Origin: Artemia franciscana
Lineage: Eukaryota > Arthropoda > Branchiopoda > Anostraca > Artemiidae
Assembly (NCBI RefSeq): GCF_032884065.1
Contig: NC_088871.1
Location: 20,968,755 to 21,032,754, forward strand
Reading direction: 5' to 3'
DNA: 64,000 nucleotides
Both the position numbers and the translations under genes were made by a program. A model generated the notes under the pieces. That model worked only from the letters and a program-made list of their open reading frames with translations. It had not been told where the DNA came from and ran no database searches. The number at the start of each line of letters is the position of its first letter. Position 1 is the stretch's first letter. Positions 1 through 9,766 of this stretch are shown here, in pieces.

Positions 1-360
1 ATAAGGTTTTAAAGATCTAGGCTATTCAAATACATTTCCTAAATTTTGAAAAAAAAAACATTGATATGGCTCAGAATTCTACTCAAATAACAGGAATTGC
101 ATTTTCAGAACTAAAGGCAAAGAAAAGGCAACTGGTAACTGAAAGTTAAGGTAAAAGGTTGTTTTGTAAAAATTTCAATACCTGTCATGTAGGCAAATTT
201 CAGGGTCCTCTAGAGGGAGAAGGATTAGAGATGGGTACTTCAAAATACCTTCCTGGGACATAGCCTACTTTAGCCTTTAGACTCATCCCTGAAAGTTTCA
301 TCTAAACTAACCCCTTTCTGAGATAGCCAAAAGTCAATCAACTAGAATTTTACCAAACAT
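1..360. repeat. Dispersed repeat, inner part and right arm of a foldback element
   Basis: This stretch is closely similar over its whole length to 31345-31706, with scattered substitutions and small indels. In the 31-kb copy the same sequence forms the loop plus the right arm of a foldback element, so this is probably the right part of another copy cut by the window edge. No coding capacity is visible. Confidence 0.75.
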
Positions 361-951
361 TTTCTCTAAAATCCTTCCTTCCTACTAGGTCATGGCAAAC
401 TTCAGCTTAGAAGCTTCTTGATAGACTATCTTGGAAAGTACTTGAGGTACAGGTAAATTAACCTACACTTTCAGGAATGAATCCAGGGCCAAAAATCCTT
501 GGAAGTTATTATAACACATTGATAAAGATTGCATACATGACAGGTTTATAGCTACACACAAGTCATCTCAATTCTGAATAAAAAAAAATTTAGCCTATCT
601 TAATTTTAAGTCTTGAATTTCTTTTTCTTTGATTACAGTTTTTATTAAATACTGTAAATGCAACTCCTATTATTTCAGTAGATTATTTCAAGCCATTTCA
701 AGGGTTCTTTTCAGATGTTTAAATATCTCCTTTCAAATTTTGTGATCAAATTAATTCTTTTAAAATCTAATGTTAGGCTATTCAGAGGCTGTATTTTAAA
801 ACAACTTGCTGCAAGTAAATGTTGGTCTCACCCATCACTTATCTTATATTTTTAAAAATCATATAAGTCTATTTGATCAAAATCAGAATATGTAATCCAG
901 TTTTTCTCTATGAATTTTTACAAAACTCTGCCATTCAAATAGCATTAGGGG
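361..951. other. AT-rich non-coding, nothing recognised
   Basis: No open frame of note, no recognised repeat and no RNA gene is visible. Only A/T runs occur. Confidence 0.5.
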
Positions 952-1045
952 TAAATATTTCACAGTTCATATAATTGACTTACCAATAAAGTGAACATAC
1001 TGCTTGATGCCTTTTTTATGTTCTTTATAAATATAATAATTGCTT
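952..1045 (+). repeat. Inverted partner of the 5' end of the nearby LINE remnant
   Basis: This segment matches the reverse complement of about 2230-2322. The outer 40 bp or so are almost identical, and the inner part shows scattered changes. The partner includes reverse-transcriptase coding sequence of the CR1-like remnant at 1386-2275, so this looks like a short second fragment of the same LINE in the opposite orientation. Confidence 0.65.
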
Positions 1046-1385
1046 CTGTTGCAAATTTAAATTAGGCTAAAGCACTTTTTAAGCTCTTAAAAATGACAAA
1101 TTTTCGATTTAAGTATGATTTATTGGTTGTTTTCAACAAAATAATACTATATTTTCTCAGTGCTCTTATTTTGGACAAAATAATGCCATGTATTGTCTAT
1201 GCCAAAATTATTTATAGTTAGGTTAGGATGGATTAGGTCAAAAAGTGCTTAAATTGGAATTTGTGATAGAACCAATTATTATATTACCTTAAATTGCAGC
1301 TTGGAGCAATATAAGGATTATCCATCCTTATGATGCTCCATGAGAAAAAAAAAGAATTCATTTGGTGTAGATTGTGGCTGTTAGA

Positions 1386-2275
1386 TTAGACCCAATTGTA
1401 AAGGAACTCCTGGCAGAGCCATTCCCTATCAAGGTGGGACTTGAACATGTCAATTGAAGTAGCAGAAACTGTTTCTTCAGAGAGCTGGTTCCACATATTG
1501 ATGATTCTTTGGCTGAAGAAGTGGCTTCTATGTCTACTCATGGAACGCTGCATAAAGAGCTTCAAAGAATGTCCTCTAGTACCAGAATGCAAGGGCTGTG
1601 CAAAGAGACCAGGAAGGGTATTTTTAGAGAGGATTTTTTGGTTAAAATAATGTCACCCCTTTCCCGTTGGTATGTCAGTGTTGGCAGCTTCAAATGATGT
1701 AGTCTTTCTTTGTATGGAAATTGATTCATGTTGGTAACCATCTTAGTGGCAAGACACTGGACATCCTCAAGCAACTTCCTATCTTTTTTGAAGAAAGGGG
1801 CTGCCAATGACATTCCAACCTCCAGGTGTGGATGTACAAGCGCCTTATATAACTTCATAAGAACTCTAGGGTGTCAGCTGGAGATGGTTCTTTTTATGAT
1901 ACTGAGGGTTTTATTTGCAGAAGATGAAACAGACTTAGCATGGCTGCTAAACTTTAATTGGTGATCTACAATAACTCCAAGATCTCTTTCATTGGAAACA
2001 GCAGAAAGGAAGTTGTCTTGAAGGAAATACTTATGATGCTTGTTATTTTTGCCAAAATGAATTACATGGCATTTTTCAACATTGAAAGTCAGAAGCCACA
2101 TGTTAGCCTATCTTTCTAGACTATCAAGATCTGTTTGAATTGATTGCTGGTCAGAGGGAGTAGCCGCTTTTCCAACTAGTTTTGAGTCATCAGCATAAAG
2201 GGTAATAAGATTTGAAAAAAGGGTGGGTAATTCATAATATTCATAAAGAGCATTAAAAAAGGTATCAAGTGGTAC
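1386..2275 (-). pseudogene. CR1-like LINE, C-terminal half of reverse transcriptase (decayed)
   Basis: Read on the minus strand, the segment runs through the palm and thumb of a non-LTR reverse transcriptase. The catalytic box YADD is encoded at 2186-2197. Next comes a stop codon near 2108, then the RDLGV-type motif, the YKALV-PHLE block, and a C-terminal GTRGHSLKL block followed by a FFS-R-IN-WN-L block typical of CR1-group elements. The reading frame is broken between about 1560 and 1880 and by stops, so no product is expected. The 5' half of the element (endonuclease and RT fingers) is absent. Assignment to the CR1 group is from motif memory; the exact clade is not established. Confidence 0.8.
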
Positions 2276-2329
2276 ATTCACTTTATTGGTAAGTCAATTA
2301 TATGAACTGTGATATATTTACTGCATTGG

Positions 2330-3029
2330 GACTGCACAAGCATACTCTGCTGTCCAAGTTAAAGATATTGTCTTGATTGATGTCCCTAACCAAAATAGAT
2401 TACTGTAAAAGGAATAAATAGCCTATTACCCTAATCATAGGAAAATGCATACAGATGGATAGAATCATGATGAGAGAGCTGGAGTAGCTGCGAGGGCAGA
2501 TCTAGAGTAAAATCTTGGCGATAGGGGCCCAATGTGACAAGAGAACCAATAAACAAAATATTGGGGGGGGGTTCAACATTTACAAGAGCAGCAATAATCA
2601 ACAAATTTATTTTAAAAAAGAGCAAAAAACAAGGTATATGAGGGCACTAGAAAGAATATTGGGGGCCCAGGGTCCACCTTGCTCCCCTGGATCTGCCAGT
2701 AAGCAGATGCATGCATTCCATTCCTGACTCCAAATCTGCAATGCTCTTGCTCCAAAGTATTAATAGAATTGCCAATGACAGTGACCTATATAATATAGAA
2801 GACAGCTACTGAAAGCTAAGGTAATCAGATATATCTTCAGTATATCCCAATCCATAAAGGCAACAAATATAATGATGCTGCTGATTTAGACTACAAGCAC
2901 CCAAGGCATCTTTCTCAAAGCTAAACTCTTCCTTTGACCTCAATACAATGTACATAATTAGGCAAAGATCCAAATTAAGTCACTGTAAACTAATATCATC
3001 ACCTTTCCACACAAGACTACATACTGTGC
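2330..3029. other. Non-coding, nothing recognised
   Basis: Short frames here lack any recognisable family signature. A short G run occurs near 2562-2571. Confidence 0.4.
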
Positions 3030-3490
3030 TATATTTCTAACTGAAATGAGGTGCCCTTCTTGTCAACAGTTGGCTGTTTAAATTGAGGTTACATCATTCT
3101 GCCCTACAGTATGTCATATGTGCTTCTCAATGGGTGAAGCAATCCAGCATGTCCTGTTTGAGTGCTAGCCATAGTGTGAGGAAGCCATTATCCTCAGGCA
3201 CCTCTGCTCCATAGTATAAAGTACCTAATACTTTTATGCAATCCTGAATTCTAACCTATCTCCTCATCATGACAGATTTATATTTAAATTATCCATTAGG
3301 ATCCTAAAGAAAAGATAAATTTACTACTTATGACATTGTTGTTGTAAGTGTATACCTTGCAATTTGCCCCTTTCCTTAATTAGTCATAATTGTATCCCAG
3401 TTCTATAGCCAGTTTGTTAAAGAGGTGAAAGAATCTCCTTTTCGTGTTCATGGGCCTTGTGCTTTACAAAGAAGAAGAAAAATGTTTCTT
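3030..3490 (+). pseudogene. LINE 3' end remnant (C-terminal zinc-binding tail of ORF2)
   Basis: Translated + strand pieces give a Cys/His cluster with an E-x-I-Q-H-V-L-F-E-C run, the C-terminal CCHC-like tail found after the reverse transcriptase in Jockey/I/R1-type LINEs. Several stops and frameshifts follow. The segment ends in an A/G-rich run near 3468-3482 (AAGAAGAAGAA type) that could be the element's 3' tail. It is fully decayed. Confidence 0.5.
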
Positions 3491-3889
3491 TCTAACTAAG
3501 GAACCATGATTTGAAGAACTTGTCATAGCCTAGGCTAGTGAAAAAAAGGGTAAATTTATCAGTCCCTAATGAATCCATATGCATAGGGGGCTCATTTGAC
3601 AAAACTATACAGAAATTCCAAAAAAGTCATTTTAATCAATCATAAACACTTACTTATCTTATTCATAAAACACATTGCCTAACTTACCCCTCCACCCTGA
3701 TGGACAAATGTATACACTAATGTGTTTTACAATAGCTAGTGGTTATAATGCAGGTAAAGTTTGGAGTTTTTTCCATTATTTAGCTACATAGAAGGTGAAC
3801 ACACCACTGGATTAATCTTCTTTATGCACATTCTGAATATACAAATTGTTTCTAGTAAAAATCTAGATTAGGTGCTTTTGTCAATCTTA

Positions 3890-4045
3890 AAAATTAGTTG
3901 AGTTATGTTAGTTGGGTGTCTCGAGAATGGATCTATAGCCTAAGTGATCTCCTGGGAAGGCATTTTGAATTGTTTATTGTCCTCCTTCCCTTTTCAAAGG
4001 GTACTTACCTTCTGTAACCTATAGCAATCTTTATGTTTAAAAATT
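3890..4045. repeat. Degenerate copy of the foldback-element arm
   Basis: The block around 3928-3970 aligns with the left arm of the foldback element at 31064-31215, sharing a run about an initial 'atctatag', then 'tcctgggaaggcattttgaa'. Similarity is patchy and the opposite arm was not located. Confidence 0.45.
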
Positions 4046-4785
4046 AGAACTTTGAGAAATAGATTTACTGCTCAAATGAGGCACAAGGACAAACGTTTGG
4101 AATCTTATGCCTTTATAATGCATAAGGTGTACAAAATATAACAGTGTATTTATTAATTTTGGGGAAAATCCTTGATATAGCATCAAATCCTGCTAAATGA
4201 TAGGAATTACTTTAAAAAAAAAGAGACTAAAAATCCATTATCAAAGTAGCCTAATACTTTTTTTTGTCAAAATTTTTGTAAATGTAATAGATATGTTATC
4301 AATGCAATCTTCTAAGCCTTAAAACTAAGGAAAATGTAGAATAATCATCTTGACAACACTTTCCTTGGTATATTTTAGGAACTGGATTCAAGTCAAAGCT
4401 TTTGCTAACCAAAATCAGCTACTTTCCTAGAATGCCAAGAGTGCCTCAACTAAAACTTACCATGCAATTGCTTGCAATAATGAGTATAATTCATGTGCCC
4501 TATTGAACTTAGCTCTAACATGAAAATAAATTTCTTCAAAAAAAGAAAAGTATAACCCTATTTAAAATTTAAAACTAGCGAAAATATTGTTAGCTTATCC
4601 TCATTGATAAATAATCAAGATTTTTTTTTTCTGTTGAAGGACAAATTAAGGCATGTAGAGGTTTAAAATATCAGAAATTAATTGCAATAGGTTGCAATAA
4701 GTATTCTGTAACACAGATAAATAAAGTTTTTTTTTTAACATAAACAATACCAATAAATTCCTTAAGCCAAATTGGCCTGCCATAA
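4046..4785. other. AT-rich non-coding, nothing recognised
   Basis: Only low-complexity A/T tracts and short phenylalanine/leucine-rich frames are present. Confidence 0.4.
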
Positions 4786-5286
4786 CATAAAGAAAGAAAA
4801 CAATCAAAAATGGGGTTTTTAAAGGCCAAATGAATATACTGAAGAAAACACAGAAAGCAAATATTTCAAGAGAACAACTGCCTCTCTTCTTCAGTGTGAA
4901 CAAAATAATATGATCAAAGAAAAAGCAAAAAACAAACACAGAAAATACAACAAAACCAGTGAAAAAACTGCCAAAAAAATAAATGAAATTCAATAAAAGG
5001 CCAAAAATTAAAAGAATTCGAATCAAATACCTAACAACAATAAAGAGAGTTTGCCAATATCCACAATTTGCACAAAATCAAAATAAATTTGAACTGCCAT
5101 CAATGGATACCAATACAAATAACTCACTTTATTTGTTTTTTGCATTTTCTTTGATCATATTATTTTGTTTATGCTGAAGAGGAGAGGCAGTTGTTCTCTT
5201 GTAATATTTGCTTTCTATGTTTTCTTCAGTGTTCTCGTTTGGCCTTTAAAAACCCGATTTTTGAGCATTTTCTCTCTTTATGTTAC
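4786..5286. repeat. Foldback repeat, 155-bp inverted arms flanking the LINE 5' end
   Basis: Bases 4786-4940 are the near-perfect reverse complement of 5132-5286, separated by about 190 bp. Both arms contain a block reading 'gaggcagttgttctctt' in the right arm. The right arm abuts the start of the intact LINE and contains the first in-frame ATG (5280) of its ORF1 frame. The pair is either an independent foldback/MITE element next to the LINE, or two LINE 5' ends in head-to-head orientation. The left arm does not continue into ORF1-like sequence, which favours the first view. Confidence 0.75.
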
Positions 5287-5345
5287 TACTGGTATGGTTG
5301 TGCTTAAATTGTGACTTCCCCACTTCACCTTCATTTACTAGCGGT

Positions 5346-6632
5346 ATGAAAATTCCTTGCAAAGTTACGCCACAAGCGTGCCCTAGACCTAGATCCTTTG
5401 GCAAAAATACACCCATAGTCACACCAAGGAATTCTAATCCCAAAACTAAGACAGTAACTAGGCCCAGCAGTGAGGATAAAACTCCATGCACGAATTGTTC
5501 TGAATACGTTAATGAAGTCTCAGCTTTAACTAACAGATGTTCCGTTCTTGAGAATCAACTCTCAGCTATTCAAAATGAACTATTACCCTTAAGAAATGCC
5601 CACGAATCACTCCAATCTGATTTACGTAACCTTCAGAACTTAACTGACGAAAAAACAACAACTATTGACACCCTAATGATGCAGTTAAATCAGTTGGGAA
5701 TCCTTTCACCCATGCCACCCGTGAAATTACGCTCGTCTCCCTTTAGCTCTGAAATGAATAATTCTATACAAGGCCCGAGCAATCAGATTTGTAACTCATT
5801 AAGTGACGTAAAAAGTGCATGCAGTGTGAGAATGACCCTCGATAACGAGATTCAGGAAAGTGTTAAATTAGCTGACGTAAGGTTAACTGACGAGAATAAG
5901 TTTCGTAACATTCAACCGACTGAAGATGAACCGTTAATTGTTTTCGAGAAAATAGTGCAACAAAAAGTTAAGCGCAAGCCCTTAACCAGTAAAGGATGTA
6001 ATATTATATGCAGGTTTTTTGTGAAAGAGGCTCCCAAATTTAACAAGATATGTCGGTATTTTAATGAAAGTGGTTTCTGTAAGCACAGAAAAAAGTGTCG
6101 TTTTTTACATATATGTCCACGCTTTATTTCGAAAACTTGCAGTAATAATGAGTGTAATTTTGACCACGTTGATTTATGTTGTGTTTTATCATGTACGGAA
6201 AAAGAATGTGTTTTCGCGCATGCGTGTTGCGGTACATCAAAAAGACGTAGCTCCAGTCACACCAATCGACAGGAAAATACTTTTCTGGATCCGAACCCGG
6301 CATCAAAAAACTTAATTGGACGGGGGTTACGAATTCAAAAACATCGCGATTACACCTTTTGCGGACCTCCGTGGCCCCCCTTACCAACAATCCCTCCCGT
6401 ACATCAACATACCCCCAACCAAGCGTGTGTTGCGCCTTCTCGGTCGGTCGGAATGTTTTTCCCGGATCCGCTACCTCAGCAGCATCAACTTTTCTACCCC
6501 CCACAAAAGATAACGTCCCCGAGCCCCCCGACAGTGTTTCAAATCCCCGTACCTCCCCCCTCCTGTCCACCCTCACAGCCCCCAATGGCGAGGACACAAT
6601 TTCTTTCGTTTCAGCCGAAATTCCAGTACTGA
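5346..6632 (+). CDS. LINE ORF1: coiled-coil and CCCH zinc-finger nucleic-acid-binding protein
   Basis: ORF1 proteins of LINEs package the element's RNA. This one is open from at least 5280. The ATG at 5346 was chosen because the upstream ATG (5280) lies inside the foldback arm. Counting from 5280, residues about 74-142 form a leucine-rich heptad region predicted to be a trimer- or dimer-forming coiled coil. Residues 258-277 form a C-x8-C-x5-C-x3-H finger, 279-296 a C-x7-C-x4-C-x3-H finger, and 301-314 a shorter C-x3-C-x4-C-x3-H finger. The C-terminal 110 residues are rich in Pro, Gln and Ser. Most LINE ORF1s instead use CCHC knuckles or an RRM, so the CCCH set is unusual. The last 382 nt overlap the open ORF2 frame. 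RNA binding is inferred from the fingers. Confidence 0.8.
   Translation: MKIPCKVTPQACPRPRSFGKNTPIVTPRNSNPKTKTVTRPSSEDKTPCTNCSEYVNEVSALTNRCSVLENQLSAIQNELLPLRNAHESLQSDLRNLQNLTDEKTTTIDTLMMQLNQLGILSPMPPVKLRSSPFSSEMNNSIQGPSNQICNSLSDVKSACSVRMTLDNEIQESVKLADVRLTDENKFRNIQPTEDEPLIVFEKIVQQKVKRKPLTSKGCNIICRFFVKEAPKFNKICRYFNESGFCKHRKKCRFLHICPRFISKTCSNNECNFDHVDLCCVLSCTEKECVFAHACCGTSKRRSSSHTNRQENTFLDPNPASKNLIGRGLRIQKHRDYTFCGPPWPPLPTIPPVHQHTPNQACVAPSRSVGMFFPDPLPQQHQLFYPPQKITSPSPPTVFQIPVPPPSCPPSQPPMARTQFLSFQPKFQY
6305..6372 (+). promoter_or_regulatory. Candidate -1 ribosomal frameshift signal between ORF1 and ORF2
   Basis: The heptamer A_AAA_AAC at 6305-6311 is in phase with ORF1 codons (6306 AAA, 6309 AAC). 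Slippage by -1 would continue at 6311 in exactly the ORF2 frame, which is open from 6251. A 9-bp stem can form between 6320-6328 and 6364-6372 (two G-U pairs), starting 8 nt after the heptamer, the usual spacing. The alternative for ORF2 expression is reinitiation at the ATG at 6656, 24 nt after the ORF1 stop. The signal is seen in the sequence; its function is inference. Confidence 0.5.
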
Positions 6633-6655
6633 ATAAATTTGAGCCCCTGGTTGGT

Positions 6656-9454
6656 ATGGGTAATCCTGATGACAGCCTCACCCACCAGGGAAATAACATA
6701 TTCTTACAAAGACCTACAACAAGAACATCAAACACCACTAAGGTAAAGTATTATAATTCTGATGTTTTTTCCTTCCCTAGGTTTATTTACGCAAATGCTG
6801 AAAGTTTAAATTTTGATAAAGTGGCTGAGTTAGAAAGTCTAGCTCAGGCAACAAAGGCATCTGTCCTAATGGTTTCTGAAGTTCATCGACAAAACCCAGA
6901 ACTCCTGAAAATAGGTGGTTTTGATGAGTTTATAAAAATACGACCTGATGACCATCCACTGGGGAAAAAAGGTGGCGGAGTTCTTATTTATGCCCATGAA
7001 ATTTTTAAAGCAGCTAGACTTGATGTCCCTTTTTTAACTGAGTACGACGAAATAATGTGGGTCATTCTAAAACCACGACGTCTCCCCCGGAAATTCACTG
7101 GTATTGCTCTCTGCGTGTATTATTACTCGCCGGGTCAGACGAGTGAATACCGCCAAGCATTCGTAGAAAAGCTACAACTCAGTTCGGATTTTGTTTTGGG
7201 CAAATACCCATCATGCGGAATTTTCATGATGGGCGATGCCAATGAATTAAAGCTCCATCACCTGGACGCCGGAATTGGCCTGAAGCAGCTCGTCAATTTT
7301 CCCACAACCAAAGGTGGCACCTCCCTTGACCGAATTTCCACAAATATGCACGAATTTTACAACATACCTACGACCGGGGCTCCAATTGGAGGAAGTTACC
7401 ACTTTTCTCTTGAACTTAACCCCACCTGTTCCATTAAAATCGATTACACTACAACTGTAACTATCAGTCGACCAATCACAAGTGAGGGACTTCTGACTTT
7501 TGGCCAATGGTTAAGCTGCGAGAAATGGGAAAAATTCCAAGATGCTAAAAGTAGCAACGAAAAAGCTACTATTTTCCAAGAAGCTTTGCTTCATAATTAC
7601 AAGGCCTGTTTTCCTGAGAAGTCAACAAAACGTTTCTCGTCAGATCGACCATATATTACACAAGAAGTTAAGAAAATGGTAATGGAAAAGAGATGGCTTT
7701 TCCGTCATGGTAATACCCAACAAGCCAACAGGTTGAAAAACAAACTAAGAAAAGTCACTCGAAAACACGCGAACAAATATGTAGAACGTAAAGTTAATCA
7801 TCTGTTCGAGTCCAAACCAAGCCAGTGGTACAACCGAATCAAAAGGATGACGGGCAAGGTGGAAAAAGGAGTCGATTTTGGCATTGATGAAGATGACGTC
7901 GTAACAGCCAACTCCCTTAATAAACATCTGGGTAACATTGTGCAATCCCTCCCGCCTTTGCTGAGCGTGGGAATACCCACCCCTCCTCCTGAGTCTTTTG
8001 GTTTCCCTTTGATATCAGAGTCCCAGGTGTTTTTCAAATTAAAAAGGCTTAAAAGAACAAGCATTACCCCTGTAGATATTCCCATTGATCTCATCAAAGC
8101 ATTTCCAGATTATCTTAGTGGCCCCCTAACACTCCTTTTTAATCAGGTGACAAAAACAGGTGAGTATCCATCAATTTGGAAAAATGGGTTCATTACACCA
8201 ATACCAAAAAAAGATGCGCCCAATGATTTTTCGGGTGTCCGACCGATCACTATGACACCCATTTTTAGCAAAGTGTATGAAAGTTTTGTTGCAGCATGGC
8301 TGAAAGACCGTATTCTGGACAAAATTGATCCAAGGCAGTTTGGAAATATGCCAAACACATCTACATCTCATTACTTAGTAAGTATAATTGACAGTATTTT
8401 GCAAAAACTCGATGAACCAGATTCTTGGATTAATCTTATTGCAATAGATCTAAGAAAAGCTTTTGATTTAATTTGCCACAAAATTCTTGTAAAAAAACTT
8501 CTTGGACTAGGTGTAGATTCATTCCTTGTACGTTTAATTGCTAGTTTTCTTTCTGGTAGATGTCAACGGACAAAATATAAGTCCACCTACTCCGACCCAC
8601 TGCCCATTTTTTGTGGAGTTCCCCAAGGTACCCTCTTGGGACCACTTTTGTTTCTTGTCATAATAAATGATTTGGCAACAACACTGGACGATCGCTGGAA
8701 GTATGTCGACGATCTGTCGCTCATTGAATGTTGTCGGAAAAACCTACCAAGCAGAGCAGGTTCATTAATGAAAGATATATGTCAAGAGGCAAAGGTGGAC
8801 AAAATGACTGTCAACTTTGATAAATCTGTAATTTTAACATTTTCTTTTTTAAAATCTGCGCCAGTTTTTAATCCACCTATTCCCAGCGCCAGTCACGTGA
8901 CCGAAATTAAACTGCTCGGCGTTCATATCACTTCAGATCTGAAGTGGAATAAACATGTTGATGGCATGTTAAAAAAAGCTAATTTGGCTATCAGGTCTCT
9001 AAAGTTGTTGGCTCGCCATGGAATCCCTGCACCACACCTCCTACGCATCTATTTCTCTTTTATACGTTCCACACTTGAATACTGTTGCCCTGTATGGCAT
9101 TTCGGGCTAACTAGGGAACAGTCGGACCGGGTTGAGAGGGTGCAATACCGTGCCCTCCTAGTAATCTCAAAAGCCCCAAAAATACCGTACATATCCCTCC
9201 TTAATCAGTTTCAACTTCAAACCCTTCAATCTCGTCGTTTAAAACTAGCCCTATCCTTTGGTAATAAAATTTTGTCCAGCCCTATACACCGAAATATCCT
9301 TCCTCCCCAACATCAACCTGCACGGGTAAGGCCACTCAGGGCCGTTGCAGAGCCTGTACCAAAACTTCAACCTGTGACTGTGTCACATGCTCGTTATGAG
9401 CTTAGTTTTGTGCCCTCGTTTGTTAAGTTGTTTAATGCTGGATCGACTTTTTAA
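6656..9454 (+). CDS. LINE ORF2: APE-type endonuclease and reverse transcriptase
   Basis: The product would nick target DNA and reverse-transcribe the element's RNA in place. The start given is the first ATG in the frame; the frame itself is open from 6251. From that ATG, residues about 43-265 are an APE-like endonuclease. GDAN stands at about 193, where GDFN is usual. The usual Ser-Asp-His near the end of the domain reads Ser-Tyr-His (Tyr at about 248). The reverse transcriptase follows: a G-x-x-x-P-I-P-K-K entry motif near 510, motif A (IAIDLRKAFD) near 598, motif B (GVPQGTLLGPLLF) and motif C YVDD at 683-686. Then comes a thumb with SLEYCC-like residues (TLEYCCPVWH). No stops or frameshifts break 932 residues. 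RT motifs resemble the CR1/L2/Rex group. The Asp-to-Tyr change could weaken the endonuclease. Confidence 0.88.
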   Translation: MGNPDDSLTHQGNNIFLQRPTTRTSNTTKVKYYNSDVFSFPRFIYANAESLNFDKVAELESLAQATKASVLMVSEVHRQNPELLKIGGFDEFIKIRPDDHPLGKKGGGVLIYAHEIFKAARLDVPFLTEYDEIMWVILKPRRLPRKFTGIALCVYYYSPGQTSEYRQAFVEKLQLSSDFVLGKYPSCGIFMMGDANELKLHHLDAGIGLKQLVNFPTTKGGTSLDRISTNMHEFYNIPTTGAPIGGSYHFSLELNPTCSIKIDYTTTVTISRPITSEGLLTFGQWLSCEKWEKFQDAKSSNEKATIFQEALLHNYKACFPEKSTKRFSSDRPYITQEVKKMVMEKRWLFRHGNTQQANRLKNKLRKVTRKHANKYVERKVNHLFESKPSQWYNRIKRMTGKVEKGVDFGIDEDDVVTANSLNKHLGNIVQSLPPLLSVGIPTPPPESFGFPLISESQVFFKLKRLKRTSITPVDIPIDLIKAFPDYLSGPLTLLFNQVTKTGEYPSIWKNGFITPIPKKDAPNDFSGVRPITMTPIFSKVYESFVAAWLKDRILDKIDPRQFGNMPNTSTSHYLVSIIDSILQKLDEPDSWINLIAIDLRKAFDLICHKILVKKLLGLGVDSFLVRLIASFLSGRCQRTKYKSTYSDPLPIFCGVPQGTLLGPLLFLVIINDLATTLDDRWKYVDDLSLIECCRKNLPSRAGSLMKDICQEAKVDKMTVNFDKSVILTFSFLKSAPVFNPPIPSASHVTEIKLLGVHITSDLKWNKHVDGMLKKANLAIRSLKLLARHGIPAPHLLRIYFSFIRSTLEYCCPVWHFGLTREQSDRVERVQYRALLVISKAPKIPYISLLNQFQLQTLQSRRLKLALSFGNKILSSPIHRNILPPQHQPARVRPLRAVAEPVPKLQPVTVSHARYELSFVPSFVKLFNAGSTF

Positions 9455-9660
9455 TCCGGATTATTGTTGTTAATTGTATTATTATAATTTTGTGTATATT
9501 TGTTGACTTATTTTCGTGTGTATGTGACAATTATTATTGTTAATTGTATATATTATTAATTTTGTGAATGTTAATTTTGACTTGTCGACGAATTTTTGTG
9601 TGTGTATGACAATAAAAACTAATAATCGGCTCTGTCCGTCGAATGTTTTTTAAATAAAAT

Positions 9661-9679
9661 GAATTTGAATTTGAATTTG
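9661..9679 (+). repeat. GAATTT-unit 3' tail of the LINE
   Basis: Three tandem GAATTT-type units end the element 206 nt after the ORF2 stop. A candidate AATAAA lies just upstream at about 9652. Confidence 0.6.
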
Positions 9680-9766
9680 TATAGATTTTTTTTTAATAAT
9701 TAGAGTTAAGAATCTACTCAGTTGTCAAATGAGTATAACTGTATAATCATCCTGGGGTTTTGACAA

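Larger units (their letters stand above)
5287..9680 (+). mobile_element. Intact two-ORF LINE (non-LTR retrotransposon), CR1-superfamily-like
   Basis: This is the only retroelement in the window with both reading frames uninterrupted. ORF1 (about 429 aa) carries a coiled coil and CCCH zinc fingers. ORF2 (at least 932 aa) carries an APE-type endonuclease and a reverse transcriptase. The 3' UTR is 200 bp long, AT-rich, and ends in a short tandem tail of GAATTT units at 9661-9679, as in other LINEs that end in microsatellite-like tails rather than poly(A). Base composition of the ORFs is visibly richer in G+C than the flanks. The exact 5' boundary and a target-site duplication could not be set. 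The clade is inferred from the RT motifs. Confidence 0.85.

Noticed and set aside
4646..5026. 126-codon minus-strand frame rich in Phe/Leu/Ile
   Set aside because: Its composition is that of A-rich DNA read backwards and it crosses one arm of a foldback repeat; it is not a membrane protein.
6124..6738. 204-codon minus-strand frame opposite the LINE ORF1/ORF2 overlap
   Set aside because: It is antisense to a G+C-rich segment already open in two sense frames; no family motif.
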